Shown here piece after piece: positions 26,484 through 34,287 of a DNA stretch of 64,000 nt; positions within the stretch are counted from its first letter, which is position 1; every line of letters starts with the position of its first letter. The notes beneath the pieces were generated by a model, which did not search any database, was not told where the DNA came from, and saw only the letters and a list, made by a program, of their open reading frames with translations. Position numbers and translations under genes: made by a program. This DNA comes from Anaerotruncus colihominis (GTDB taxonomy: Bacteria > Bacillota > Clostridia > Oscillospirales > Ruminococcaceae). Location: the NCBI GenBank assembly GCA_025146135.1, contig CP102255.1, positions 124,001-188,000 of the forward strand, written 5' to 3'.

Positions 26484-26542
26484 AAGAGCCCTTCTGGACA
26501 GGCGGCGGCAGCGAATGCCGCGCCTGGTCAAGAAGGGCTCTT
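26484..26542 (+). other. Conserved long hairpin A at the element end
   Basis: Outer stem AAGAGCCCTTCT/AGAAGGGCTCTT, then GGAC/GTC and an inner GGCGGCGGCA...TGCCGCGCC stem. The counterpart at 55043-55102 has a different outer stem sequence but keeps pairing and the TGGTCA step on the 3' side. It may be a terminator or part of the attachment region. Confidence 0.6.
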
Positions 26543-26706
26543 TGACCACATGTTTGATCACAGACAGCGCCGGAGCACTCGGAAACAGTGGAATTAAGAG
26601 CGACAAAGAGTGAGTGAAATGTAGCAAAAATGATTAAAAACCATTAGAAAGCACCAGAAAAAATTTAGTTCAACCGTTTGGGAGCGTGAGGCCGGAGTTC
26701 GAGCCA
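26541..26706 (+). other. Attachment-like region A with degenerate tRNA 3' end
   Basis: Begins with two near-direct repeats of TTTGA(C/T)CACA 12 bp apart (26541-26562). After about 110 bp it ends in TTTGGGAGCG ... GGAGTTCGAGCCA (26676-26706), which resembles the 3' half of a tRNA-Pro. The same order (hairpin, paired TTTGACC repeats, AT-rich spacer, AGTTCAA/GGTTCAA-x-CGTTTGGG, tRNA end) recurs at 55043-55280. Probably an old attR-type junction of element I. No gene is seen. Confidence 0.5.
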
Positions 26707-26764
26707 CACTTTCTCAAAATCCCGGAAAGCTCTGGGACGCTAAGGCGGACGGAGTTTTGCCCCT

Positions 26765-26812
26765 CGCCGGGAACTGGTCAAAAACCGGCGTTGACCCCAT
26801 ATTTGACCACAG
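26765..26812 (+). other. Attachment-like region C: short hairpin plus TTTGACC repeats
   Basis: Stem CGCCGG (26765-26770)/CCGGCG (26785-26790), then a 22-nt sequence at 26791-26812 identical to 55101-55122, carrying TTGACCCCA and TTTGACCACA 12 bp apart. It lies 16 bp before a complete tRNA-Pro gene. It looks like a third, shortened copy of the element-end structure. Confidence 0.5.
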
Positions 26813-26828
26813 TTGGAAAATTCCATAT

Positions 26829-26904
26829 CCGGGTGTAGCGCAGTTGGTAGCGCGCTTGCTTTGGGAGCAAGATGCCGGGAGTTCGAGTCTCCCCACTCGG
26901 ACCA
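26829..26904 (+). tRNA. tRNA-Pro (anticodon UGG), second copy inside the island
   Basis: Seventy-six nt, complete: acceptor CCGGGTG/CACTCGG (one G-U pair), D arm identical to gene 1, anticodon stem CTTGC/GCAAG with loop TTTGGGA, T arm GGGAG-TTCGAGT-CTCCC, discriminator A and encoded CCA. It differs from gene 1 mainly in compensated stem positions, so it is a distinct functional-looking gene. A strong terminator follows, but no convincing promoter is seen upstream. Confidence 0.93.
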
Positions 26905-26942
26905 AAAACCGCCTCAAAACTGATGTTTTGAGGCGGTTTTTG
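26905..26942 (+). terminator. Terminator after tRNA-Pro 2
   Basis: Stem AAAACCGCCTCAAAAC/GTTTTGAGGCGGTTTT with loop TGAT. The core (AAAACCGCCT) matches the terminator of tRNA-Pro 1. Confidence 0.88.
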
Positions 26943-27217
26943 TAACTTTTTCGACAATAATTTGTTTGGCGTTCTGCATAAATAAGGCCTCAAATGTGGT
27001 CAACTCACTTTCGCGGATTTGTTTTGGATTTTCGTTGTAAATATAGTTTCTTGTCCGTCTCCGCCACAATTCGTTCTGAAAAGAGGCAAAGACAAACTGC
27101 ACAATTTTTGAAATATGGGGGCATGACCACCTATTCACGATCAGTTCACGCGGCCGCAACCTTATCTTTGAATCTTGCGTCGCAAAATCTGATAGGCTTG
27201 GCTGCACTTTCCCAGCC
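26943..27217. other. Noncoding stretch after tRNA-Pro 2
   Basis: AT-rich left part, then more GC-rich. No gene, repeat or structured element is recognised. Confidence 0.4.
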
Positions 27218-27246
27218 TTGTTCCTCTCAGCGGAGCCGTGTATAAT
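27218..27246 (+). promoter_or_regulatory. Promoter of the SGNH hydrolase operon
   Basis: TTGTTC (27218-27223), 17-bp spacer, TATAAT (27241-27246); the start codon is 43 bp further. Confidence 0.6.
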
Positions 27247-27288
27247 GGCAGTTGGAAACAGTGAAATAAACGAGTAAGGAGCGGCACT

Positions 27289-27861
27289 ATGCGGATCCTC
27301 ATGCTGGGCAACAGCTTTACGTTTACCAACGATATGCCACAGATGCTGGCCGACCTGACCGGGGCGGAGGTGGTCCACCACACCCGTGGCGGGGCGCGGC
27401 TGTCGGAACAGCTGAACCCCAGCACCAGGCTGGGCAGTCAGACCCAGGCGGCGCTCCAAAAGGAGAAGTGGGACTATGTGGTGCTCCAGGAGATGAGTCA
27501 CGGCCCCATCACTTTCCCCAAGAGCTTCTTCTCCAGTGTGGAGGGGCTTTGCCGGCAGATCCGGGCAAACGGAGCGGTCCCCATTTTGTTTGCTACCTGG
27601 GCCTATCAGAGGGGCGGAGCCAAGCTGACGGATAAGGGCTGGGACTACGACGAAATGGCCCGAACGCTGTCCGAGGCCTACCACAGGGCGGCACGGGAAA
27701 ATGGTGCCTTGATCGCCGACGTGGGCCAGCAGTTTTACGAGTTGGCCGATACCCAGGCCCTCTATGCCGCCGACGGCGTTCACCCCAGTGAGCTGGGCTC
27801 CCGCATCGCGGCGGAGACCATTGCGACTGTGATCCGGCAGCGGGAGGAGGGTTTGCGATGA
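27289..27861 (+). CDS. SGNH/GDSL-type hydrolase
   Basis: Encodes 190 aa from ATG 27289 after AAGGAG. Block I is LMLGNSFTFTNDMP with the catalytic Ser in GNS; the closing block is ADGVHPSELG with Asp and His. The middle (YVVLQEMSHGPITFPKSF) resembles cytoplasmic members of the superfamily that act as esterases or deacetylases. No signal peptide. Substrate unknown. Its stop overlaps the next start by 4 bp, so it is coupled to the membrane-anchored hydrolase. Confidence 0.82.
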   Translation: MRILMLGNSFTFTNDMPQMLADLTGAEVVHHTRGGARLSEQLNPSTRLGSQTQAALQKEKWDYVVLQEMSHGPITFPKSFFSSVEGLCRQIRANGAVPILFATWAYQRGGAKLTDKGWDYDEMARTLSEAYHRAARENGALIADVGQQFYELADTQALYAADGVHPSELGSRIAAETIATVIRQREEGLR

Positions 27862-28580
27862 CAGCAGAGGCGAAACCCCGCCGCAAAAAGTGGAAGATCG
27901 CCGTCGGCATTTTGCTGACGGTTCTGGTTCTGCTGGCGGGCGGCTTTTTCTGGTATGTGTCCGACTACTACCGGGCGGAGGACGTGGCCCTGGAGGTACT
28001 GGCAAGCGGAGATCATCTGGAAGTTCGGGATAATCTGACCATCCTCTCCCCATCCTATTCCACGGACACCGCGATCATCTTCTACCCCGGGGCCAAGGTG
28101 GAGGCCGCCGCCTATCTGCCCCTGCTGAACCAACTCCGGCAGACCGGCCTCACCTGCATTCTGGTGGAGATGCCCTTCCACTTAGCTATCTTCGACGTGA
28201 ACGCAGCGGAAGACGTAATGGCCCAGTTCCCGGATATCCAGCACTGGTACATTTCCGGTCACTCCATGGGCGGGGCCATGGCCTCCCAGTTCGCTTCGGA
28301 GCACCCGGACGAGGTGGACGGTTTGATTTTGCTGGGAGCCTACCTCTATGGCGACTATCCGCCTGCCGATACCATTACCGTCTACGGCTCCCTGAACCAG
28401 AGCGTGGAGGACAAGATCGACTACAAAGAGAATGTGGTGGAAATTGAGGGCGGCAACCACGCCCAGTTCGGCAACTACGGCCCCCAGGAGGGGGATCTGC
28501 CCGCCACTATCTCGGCGGAGGAGCAGCAGGCCCAGACGGTGGAGGCTATCTCGGATTTCATCGCCCAACGACAGAAGTGA
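27858..28580 (+). CDS. Membrane-anchored alpha/beta hydrolase
   Basis: Encodes 240 aa. A Lys/Arg-rich start and one hydrophobic helix (WKIAVGILLTVLVLLAGGFF, about 12-32) anchor it, with the enzyme outside. The nucleophile elbow is GHSMGGAMA (about residue 134), and candidates for the acid and His lie in the last 70 residues (GGNHAQFGNYG). It resembles membrane alpha/beta hydrolases of the YvbM or DUF1749 type. Substrate unknown. Second gene of a two-gene operon; cargo unrelated to transfer or defence as far as can be seen. Confidence 0.8.
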   Translation: MTAEAKPRRKKWKIAVGILLTVLVLLAGGFFWYVSDYYRAEDVALEVLASGDHLEVRDNLTILSPSYSTDTAIIFYPGAKVEAAAYLPLLNQLRQTGLTCILVEMPFHLAIFDVNAAEDVMAQFPDIQHWYISGHSMGGAMASQFASEHPDEVDGLILLGAYLYGDYPPADTITVYGSLNQSVEDKIDYKENVVEIEGGNHAQFGNYGPQEGDLPATISAEEQQAQTVEAISDFIAQRQK

Positions 28581-28672
28581 AAGAGCTGCCTTCAAAAAAG
28601 GTAATTTCATGGCGATATCACCCTGGGCGACAAGTTTGACTCTGGTAGTTTATACGTGGAGGAAGATATAAA

Positions 28673-29524
28673 ATGGCGATTTTTTATTTTTCAGACGTAT
28701 TGAGAAAAGTAGGACTGAATCCCTCAAAAGTCAAATTGATTCGTCATGCACTAACAGATCGTGGATTTCGAGAGTGTTATAAAGCAAATGTGGTATATGA
28801 ATATACCTGTCATCAGAAATCTGGATTCAGCAAAGGGTACGATTATTGGGTGACCTTTATAAGCGACCAGGGGACTCTCTGTAAGCTGGATTCCTGCTAT
28901 AAAGTAGGTGCTGCTGTTCCGGATACGCCCGATATGATCCCGAAGGGTGTCCCGGAAATCGAGGCCAGAAAATTCCAGGGCAAGAACTCATATTTTCATC
29001 TCGAACCCCTCGATTTGCTGAAAGAATATGAGGGCAGACTGATCATCGATTGGGGAAAGTCTGCGCGCATGTGGCATCAGAAGGGAACAACCGAAAAGCC
29101 TGTTGTGGCAATTCAGGCAGATGAAAAGAAGGTCTTTTCCGGCTTTGAAAATCTGATCCTTACATATGATGAGCTGAAGGAGATCGTTGAAAATCCAACC
29201 GTATATGAAGCGTGGCACACAGCGCTGTCCTCTGTCAACGCCATTTATCTCATCGTTGATCGGGAGACGGGAAAACAGTATGTGGGATCAGCTTATGGAA
29301 AAGCTGGACTGCTGGGGCGGTGGGCCTGCTATGTTGATTCTCTGCACGGCAATAATAAGCTGATGAAGGAACTGATTTGCGCCTACCCCGAACGTTACCA
29401 CGATTTCCAGTTCTCCATTTTGCAGATATTGCCCAAAACTGTGACAGATGATGAGGTCATCTGGACAGAGAGCCTATATAAAAAGAAATTGCTCACGATT
29501 CCTTTTGGAATGAACGACAATTGA
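28673..29524 (+). CDS. GIY-YIG nuclease-domain protein
   Basis: Encodes 283 aa. The N-terminal 170 residues are of unknown family (FYFSDVLRKVGLNPSKVKLI). The C-terminal part is a GIY-YIG domain: AIYLIVDRETGKQYVGSAYG (GIY and YIG variants), GLLGRWACYVDSLHGNN with the conserved Arg, then FSILQILPKTVTDDEVIWTE with Glu, ESLYKKKLL. Proteins of this plan are found in phages and mobile elements. A nicking or restriction role is likely but its target is unknown. The start ATG lies inside a weak AGGAAGATATAAAATG context. It is followed by a second GIY-YIG-like gene after 18 bp. Confidence 0.78.
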   Translation: MAIFYFSDVLRKVGLNPSKVKLIRHALTDRGFRECYKANVVYEYTCHQKSGFSKGYDYWVTFISDQGTLCKLDSCYKVGAAVPDTPDMIPKGVPEIEARKFQGKNSYFHLEPLDLLKEYEGRLIIDWGKSARMWHQKGTTEKPVVAIQADEKKVFSGFENLILTYDELKEIVENPTVYEAWHTALSSVNAIYLIVDRETGKQYVGSAYGKAGLLGRWACYVDSLHGNNKLMKELICAYPERYHDFQFSILQILPKTVTDDEVIWTESLYKKKLLTIPFGMNDN

Positions 29525-29542
29525 ATATCGGGAGATGCGTCT

Positions 29543-30385
29543 ATGACAGAAAATTTGTTTTTAGACTGGGCGATCAAATTGCTGGAGCAAATCGAGACTT
29601 CTGAGGAAAAGAAGCTTTGGTGCCGCCGTTATTCCGTGTATTCCCGTAGTCCTGGGCAGGAAACACTCTCACGCGATTTACATGATTTCGTAGACAGAAC
29701 CTACCAGGCGGGATTGGTGATCCAGAATTATCACGAGGTGATCCAAAAGTGGGGCCTCGAGGAGCGGAATATCTCGATTGCCGATCCGGGATGGCTGGAG
29801 ACGCAGCCCTATTTGTGTGTATTGGCCTGTATCGCATGGCATTTCCGCAGAGACCATTTTTGCGAGGGTTCCCTGATCAGTCAAAGCATCGCGGAAGGAG
29901 TCCTTTTACGCCTGTTTCGTCGGCTCAAAGCGCTCTGTCCCACAGTGGCTCCCGCCGTTACACTGCAAGAACTCTGTTGTGACGGCTGTCGTGCTGTTCC
30001 GGAGGTGCCAGGAGTCTATTGGGTATTTGTGCCTGAGGGAATGCCGATCCGTTTCTCGGAACAGGAGTACCGCCCTAAGGCGAAAATCTATCCTGCGAAA
30101 AAGCTCCAGGAGAAATATGAGGGATGTGCCGACCAAAGTATCCTGTATATTGGAAAAGCGGAAGGAAAGCGTGGCCTGCGGCAGAGGCTAAAACAGTACA
30201 TGGACTATGGACGGGGAAACGGAAATATCCATGCGGGCGGACGGGCCGTCTGGCAGATTTCGGACTGCGGACTTTTGCTGCTTGCTTACGAAGCCTATGA
30301 AAACGCAGGAGAAAGGGAACGACAATTGCTGCAGGAATACCGAGAGAAAAACGGCTCCTATCCACTGGCCAACTGGCGGGGTTGA
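29543..30385 (+). CDS. Protein with C-terminal GIY-YIG-like domain
   Basis: Encodes 280 aa. The N-terminal half (DLHDFVDRTYQAGLVIQNYH, CVLACIAWHFRRDHFCEG) resembles DUF6508-type helical domains of mobile elements. From about residue 150 the pattern GVYWVFVPEG ... ILYIGKAEGKRGLRQRLKQY ... AYEAYENAGERERQLLQEYR matches a GIY-YIG fold, with Tyr, Arg and Glu at the expected places. It forms an operon with the preceding GIY-YIG gene, and a hairpin follows. The pair could be an uncharacterised defence or competition module; that is inference. Confidence 0.68.
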   Translation: MTENLFLDWAIKLLEQIETSEEKKLWCRRYSVYSRSPGQETLSRDLHDFVDRTYQAGLVIQNYHEVIQKWGLEERNISIADPGWLETQPYLCVLACIAWHFRRDHFCEGSLISQSIAEGVLLRLFRRLKALCPTVAPAVTLQELCCDGCRAVPEVPGVYWVFVPEGMPIRFSEQEYRPKAKIYPAKKLQEKYEGCADQSILYIGKAEGKRGLRQRLKQYMDYGRGNGNIHAGGRAVWQISDCGLLLLAYEAYENAGERERQLLQEYREKNGSYPLANWRG

Positions 30386-30413
30386 GAGAGGAAAAGTAAG
30401 AAGTGACCTTGAG

Positions 30414-30452
30414 AAAAGAGGTTGGTATCACATTGTGATACCAACCTCTTTT
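30414..30452. terminator. Perfect inverted repeat/terminator IR1
   Basis: Nineteen-bp arms (AAAAGAGGTTGGTATCACA with its complement) around a single T. It closes the GIY-YIG operon. IR2 at 32665-32699 has the same GGTATCA core with compensating changes in the outer pairs. Confidence 0.75.
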
Positions 30453-30479
30453 GAGCATTCGGAAGCCTTGATATGCCTT

Positions 30480-30980
30480 TCAAAACCCCGACAGGTCTAC
30501 GCCCAGGAGAACGAGGGCGATGCAAGCCAAGATCCAAGGCAAGAAGATGACCGGAAACAGGAGCAGCCCCTTGTGGTTTTCGTAGTGGTATTCCTCGCAG
30601 GAAAACAGCTTGTCAGGATCATCGACATAATAGAGATACAGGTACAGGGGCGGCGTTGCCGGGTGCTTGAAATGGGCAGTGTATTGCCGTTCTTCGCCTT
30701 CGACTGTGTAGCGGTAGACAGCGCGCCAGTTGTAGCGGGATACCTCACCGGAGGGGTGCTTATCCACCAGAGACGCTTTGATGACGTGGTCCCTGCTCTT
30801 GGCGATGTCCCGTTTCCGCCCCCAGCTGGCGCCGTGGGAGACCTTTTTGTAGAGCGGCACCGCGATGGCATAGCCGCCGATCAGGATGGCGAATACGACC
30901 GCCCATTTGAGCCAATTGACAGGATTGTCGGTAAACATCGTGACGAGAGCCTCTTGGATACTCAATTTCAGCACCTCCAT
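30480..30980 (-). CDS. Membrane protein, unknown function
   Basis: Encodes 166 aa. Two hydrophobic helices, about residues 23-45 (WLKWAVVFAILIGGYAIAVP) and 138-163 (LLLFPVIFLPWILACIALVL), flank a soluble middle of about 90 residues (RYNWRAVYRYTVEGEERQYT). The layout recalls DUF3592-like membrane proteins. AGGTGC precedes the start. It is between IR1 and a broken copy of the integrase 3' end, so it was probably carried along with the duplication described there. Confidence 0.55.
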   Translation of the reverse strand: MEVLKLSIQEALVTMFTDNPVNWLKWAVVFAILIGGYAIAVPLYKKVSHGASWGRKRDIAKSRDHVIKASLVDKHPSGEVSRYNWRAVYRYTVEGEERQYTAHFKHPATPPLYLYLYYVDDPDKLFSCEEYHYENHKGLLLFPVIFLPWILACIALVLLGVDLSGF

Positions 30981-31099
30981 GGCAATTGCCGGTACTTCTC
31001 TTATCCATCATACGATATTTGGAGGTGCTCCGCAAGGCAGAATGATACTTTTGATGATGAATTGGAGAATTTGATAAAATGGGTAGTTAAGTCGCCTTT

Positions 31100-31229
31100 T
31101 TACGCCGCCCGCCCCAGCATCCCCCGTATCATCTCATACCACTTCGCCGCCGTATGCCTTGTTACCCCGGCGCCTTTGGCGATAGCCCGGTAACTGGTCA
31201 CGCCGGGATGGAACTTCATGTACGTTCCA
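31100..31229 (-). pseudogene. Orphan 3' end of an integrase gene
   Basis: The minus strand reads TYMKFHPGVTSYRAIAKGAG, VTRHTAAKWYEMIRGMLGRA, then A and stop at 31100-31102. It matches the last 41 residues of the integrase at 32707-34287 with few changes. The rest of the gene is absent. The DUF4143 gene (31339-32640) lies between this fragment and the intact integrase. Confidence 0.8.
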
Positions 31230-31338
31230 AATTGCAAACCTCCGCACAAATCACTTGCCACAGCACGCAAGCAGTTGTATGATTTTCGTTGAAAAGTAGT
31301 ACGATAAATCCGAAAAGTTTTCAGTGAAGTGTGGTGCT

Positions 31339-32640
31339 ATGGAGATCAAACGGGACCGCTATCTGAACAAGCTCATATCCTTCATGTGGGATGGACAGGT
31401 GAAGGTCATCACCGGCATCCGCCGCTGCGGAAAGTCCTACCTCCTCCACAATCTGTTCCGCACTTATCTGTTGGAGGAGGGCGTTCCGGCAGATCACATT
31501 CTCTCCTTTGAGTTGGATCTGACCCGTGATATCCGGTATCGGAATCCGTTGGAGCTTGCAAATCGTGTCCGGGAGATCGTTGAAAATCAGAGAGAGCAAT
31601 TCTATCTTTTCGTAGACGAGATCCAGATGTCGGACGAAGTGTCGAATCCCTATAACCCGGACGGGAAGAAGATCACCTTCTACGATGCGCTCAACGATTT
31701 GAAGTCCCTGTCCAATCTGGACATCTATGTGACCAGAAGCAACTCCCGGATGCTGTCCTCAGACATCCTCACCGAGTTCCGGGGGCGCAGCGACGAAATT
31801 CGGGTGCATCCGCTCAGCTTTGCGGAGTATTACTCCGCTGTGGGCGGGGACAAGGAGGACGCATTTGAAAATTACGCCTTCTACGGCGGAATGCCGCTGA
31901 TCTTGTCCCGCCCCACTGACGCGGCGAAAATGCAGTACCTGAGTTCTCTCTTCTCTGAAGTTTATTTGAAAGACATTGTAGAGCGCAAGAAGGTCAAACG
32001 GGAGGATGTACTCTCGGATATTCTGGACCTGCTCTGCTCCTCAGTGGGGTCGCTGACCAACCCCACCAGGGTGGCGGACACCATCAACTCCAAGCAGAAG
32101 CGGAGCGGCGAGAATACGGTTTCCCTCAACACTGTGAAAGCGTATATGGATCATTTGGCAGACGCATTCCTTTTTACTGAGTGCAGGCGCTGGGATGTCA
32201 AGGGGAAAAACTATTTCGATTACCCCAACAAATATTACTGTGAGGACATCGGCCTGCGGAATGCCCGCATCGGCTTCCGCCAGCAGGAGATGACCCACAT
32301 CATGGAGAACATCATTTTCAATGAGCTGATGGTGCGGGAGTGCGCAGTGGACATTGGGATCGTGTACAGCAATGAGCGAAATGCCAAAGGAAAACTGACC
32401 CCGGTGGCCCGGGAGATTGACTTCATTGCCCACTCCGGTGGGAAAAAGACCTACATCCAATCCGCCTATGCGCTTGGGACGGAGGAAAAGTCTGTCACGG
32501 AAAACAAACCGCTCTCCCTGACGGGGGACTCTTTTCCGAAGATCATCGTCCGGCACGACATCCGGAAACGTTGGTACGATGACAACGGCGTTCTTAATAT
32601 TGGAGTCTTGGACTTCCTGCTGGACGATACATTGGTCTGA
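31339..32640 (+). CDS. AAA ATPase with DUF4143 domain
   Basis: Encodes 433 aa from ATG 31339 (MEIKRDRYLNKLISFMW); a GTG at 31324 is possible. Walker A is GIRRCGKSYLL (about 22-32), Walker B LFVDEIQMSDE, and a sensor region (LDIYVTRSNSRMLSSDILTE) follows. The C-terminal DUF4143 part (EIDFIAHSGGKKTYIQSAYA) has the D-Q/K pattern of a restriction-endonuclease-like fold. The family is common in anaerobes and mobile elements with no settled role. Located between two copies of the integrase 3' end. Confidence 0.85.
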   Translation: MEIKRDRYLNKLISFMWDGQVKVITGIRRCGKSYLLHNLFRTYLLEEGVPADHILSFELDLTRDIRYRNPLELANRVREIVENQREQFYLFVDEIQMSDEVSNPYNPDGKKITFYDALNDLKSLSNLDIYVTRSNSRMLSSDILTEFRGRSDEIRVHPLSFAEYYSAVGGDKEDAFENYAFYGGMPLILSRPTDAAKMQYLSSLFSEVYLKDIVERKKVKREDVLSDILDLLCSSVGSLTNPTRVADTINSKQKRSGENTVSLNTVKAYMDHLADAFLFTECRRWDVKGKNYFDYPNKYYCEDIGLRNARIGFRQQEMTHIMENIIFNELMVRECAVDIGIVYSNERNAKGKLTPVAREIDFIAHSGGKKTYIQSAYALGTEEKSVTENKPLSLTGDSFPKIIVRHDIRKRWYDDNGVLNIGVLDFLLDDTLV

Positions 32641-32664
32641 ACAGCGGATCGTCTGGATCGCAAA

Positions 32665-32699
32665 AAGCGGCTGGTATCAAAGTGTGATACCAGCCGCTT
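32665..32699. terminator. Inverted repeat/terminator IR2
   Basis: Fifteen-bp arms AAGCGGCTGGTATCA/TGATACCAGCCGCTT with loop AAGTG. It serves the convergent DUF4143 and integrase genes. Related to IR1. Confidence 0.75.
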
Positions 32700-32706
32700 C
32701 CACATT

Positions 32707-34287
32707 TTACGCCGCCCGCCCCAACATCCCCCGCATCATCTCATACCATTTGGCCGCCGTGTGCCGGGTCACTCCGGCGCCTCTGGCGATGGCTCGGAAG
32801 CTGGTCACATCGGGGTGGAACCTCATGTACGTCCAGATCTTCTTCTGGGTTTTGGTGAGTTTATCCGGCGGAGTGACGCCCCGTGCTTTGTCCCGTAGGG
32901 CCTGCCGCTCTGTGTTCATCTGCTGGATCAGCACCTTCAGCTTTGCCTCGCATTCCTCCCGGGTGTGGGCGTAGACGCATTTGGAGTGTTTGGTGCCGTC
33001 CGGCCAGGTGGGGGAGTAGCGGCCTTCGAACAGGTGGTCATTGATCTGAGTGATGCACCCGGTGCCAGGCTTTCGGGTCTTTCTCAGCACCGGCTGGAAG
33101 TCTTCGACCGGACCCTGATCTTCCTGAGCGGATTCCTCCCGCACCTCGTTGCCCAGCCCCCGGTCGATCTTGGCAGCCGCCTCGCTCTGCATATCCCCAG
33201 TGACGTGGGTGTAGATGTCCAGGGTGGTGGCCGCAGACACGTGGCCCAGCATGGCGGAGAGGGTCTTCACATCCATGCCGTTTTCCAGGGACAGGGTGGC
33301 GAATGTGTGGCGTAAATCATGAAATCTAATTCTCTTACACCCGGCCCGCTCCAGAATGATCTGGAGACGCCGTCGCACCGCTCCCGGCGTCATGGGCACG
33401 TCCTCTTTGACCGGGGAGGGGAACATCCATCGGGAGTCCACCGTCTCCCGATACGCCCGCAGCACCTCCACCACGCCGGGTGGCAGGACCAGCCTGCGGA
33501 TGGAGGCGCGTGTCTTGGGGACGCTCACCTGGAGCCGCCCCTTCACCTCGTAGACCTGCTTGTTCACGGTCAGGGCCCCGGTCCTGAAGTCCAGGTCGTC
33601 CCACTGGAGGGCCAGCAGTTCGCCCCGGCGCAGGCCGGTGCATAAGTCCAGAAGGAACAACTCAAAGTATCCCTCCGCCTGGGCCTGGATGAGGAACCGC
33701 TGGAGCTCCTCCCGGCCCAGTACCTGCATTTCTCGCCCCCGCTTGGGCGGCAGCTTGCAGCCCACCGCCGGGTTGGTGCGGATGAGCCCCTCCTGCACCG
33801 CCTTCTCCAGTGCGGACCGGCAGGCGGCGTGGAGACCGCGCACCATGGAGTCGGACAGGCCCTTGCCGAACTGCTCCGTGCGGATGAGCCGCCCGGCCGT
33901 TTTCATCCGGGCATAGAACTGCTGGAGGTCCTTCTGGGCCAGCTGGTTCAAGGGGATCTTCCCCAGCTCCGGGATGATATGCTGATAGATCTTCGCCTCA
34001 TAGTTGGCCTGGGTGGTGGGACGGATCTGGGGCTTCACATAGTTCTGGTACCAGAAGTCCAGCCACTCCCCGAAGGGCATCTCCGGCCGGACCTTCTCCG
34101 TCTTGGAGCCGGTCATCGTCTCCCGGAGCTGTTTCAGTTTTTCCTGACACTCCCGTTTCGTTTTGGCCAGGACGTTTTTTGTCCTGGGCAGGCCCTTCTC
34201 GTCGTAGCCGATGACCACCCGGCCCTCCCAGCGGCCGTCGTTCCGCTGGCGGACGGAGCCCTCGCCCTTTTTACGTCGCTTACCCAT
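32707..34287 (-). CDS. Tyrosine recombinase with C-terminal HTH extension
   Basis: Encodes 526 aa from ATG 34287 (MGKRRKKGEGSVRQRNDGRW) with GGGAGGTG upstream. N-terminal arm-binding AP2-like domain, SAM-like core-binding domain (70-170), catalytic domain with Arg in LRRGELLAL (about 222), HDLRH (about 323), LGH (MLGHVSAATT) and Tyr in TLDIYTHVT (about 359). An unusual extra 150 residues follow: a second AP2-like arm motif (ITQINDHLFEGRYSPTWPDG) and an HTH (TSFRAIARGAGVTRHTAAKW). It overlaps the other integrase by 8 bp, and the two probably act as a pair. Confidence 0.9.
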   Translation of the reverse strand: MGKRRKKGEGSVRQRNDGRWEGRVVIGYDEKGLPRTKNVLAKTKRECQEKLKQLRETMTGSKTEKVRPEMPFGEWLDFWYQNYVKPQIRPTTQANYEAKIYQHIIPELGKIPLNQLAQKDLQQFYARMKTAGRLIRTEQFGKGLSDSMVRGLHAACRSALEKAVQEGLIRTNPAVGCKLPPKRGREMQVLGREELQRFLIQAQAEGYFELFLLDLCTGLRRGELLALQWDDLDFRTGALTVNKQVYEVKGRLQVSVPKTRASIRRLVLPPGVVEVLRAYRETVDSRWMFPSPVKEDVPMTPGAVRRRLQIILERAGCKRIRFHDLRHTFATLSLENGMDVKTLSAMLGHVSAATTLDIYTHVTGDMQSEAAAKIDRGLGNEVREESAQEDQGPVEDFQPVLRKTRKPGTGCITQINDHLFEGRYSPTWPDGTKHSKCVYAHTREECEAKLKVLIQQMNTERQALRDKARGVTPPDKLTKTQKKIWTYMRFHPDVTSFRAIARGAGVTRHTAAKWYEMMRGMLGRAA

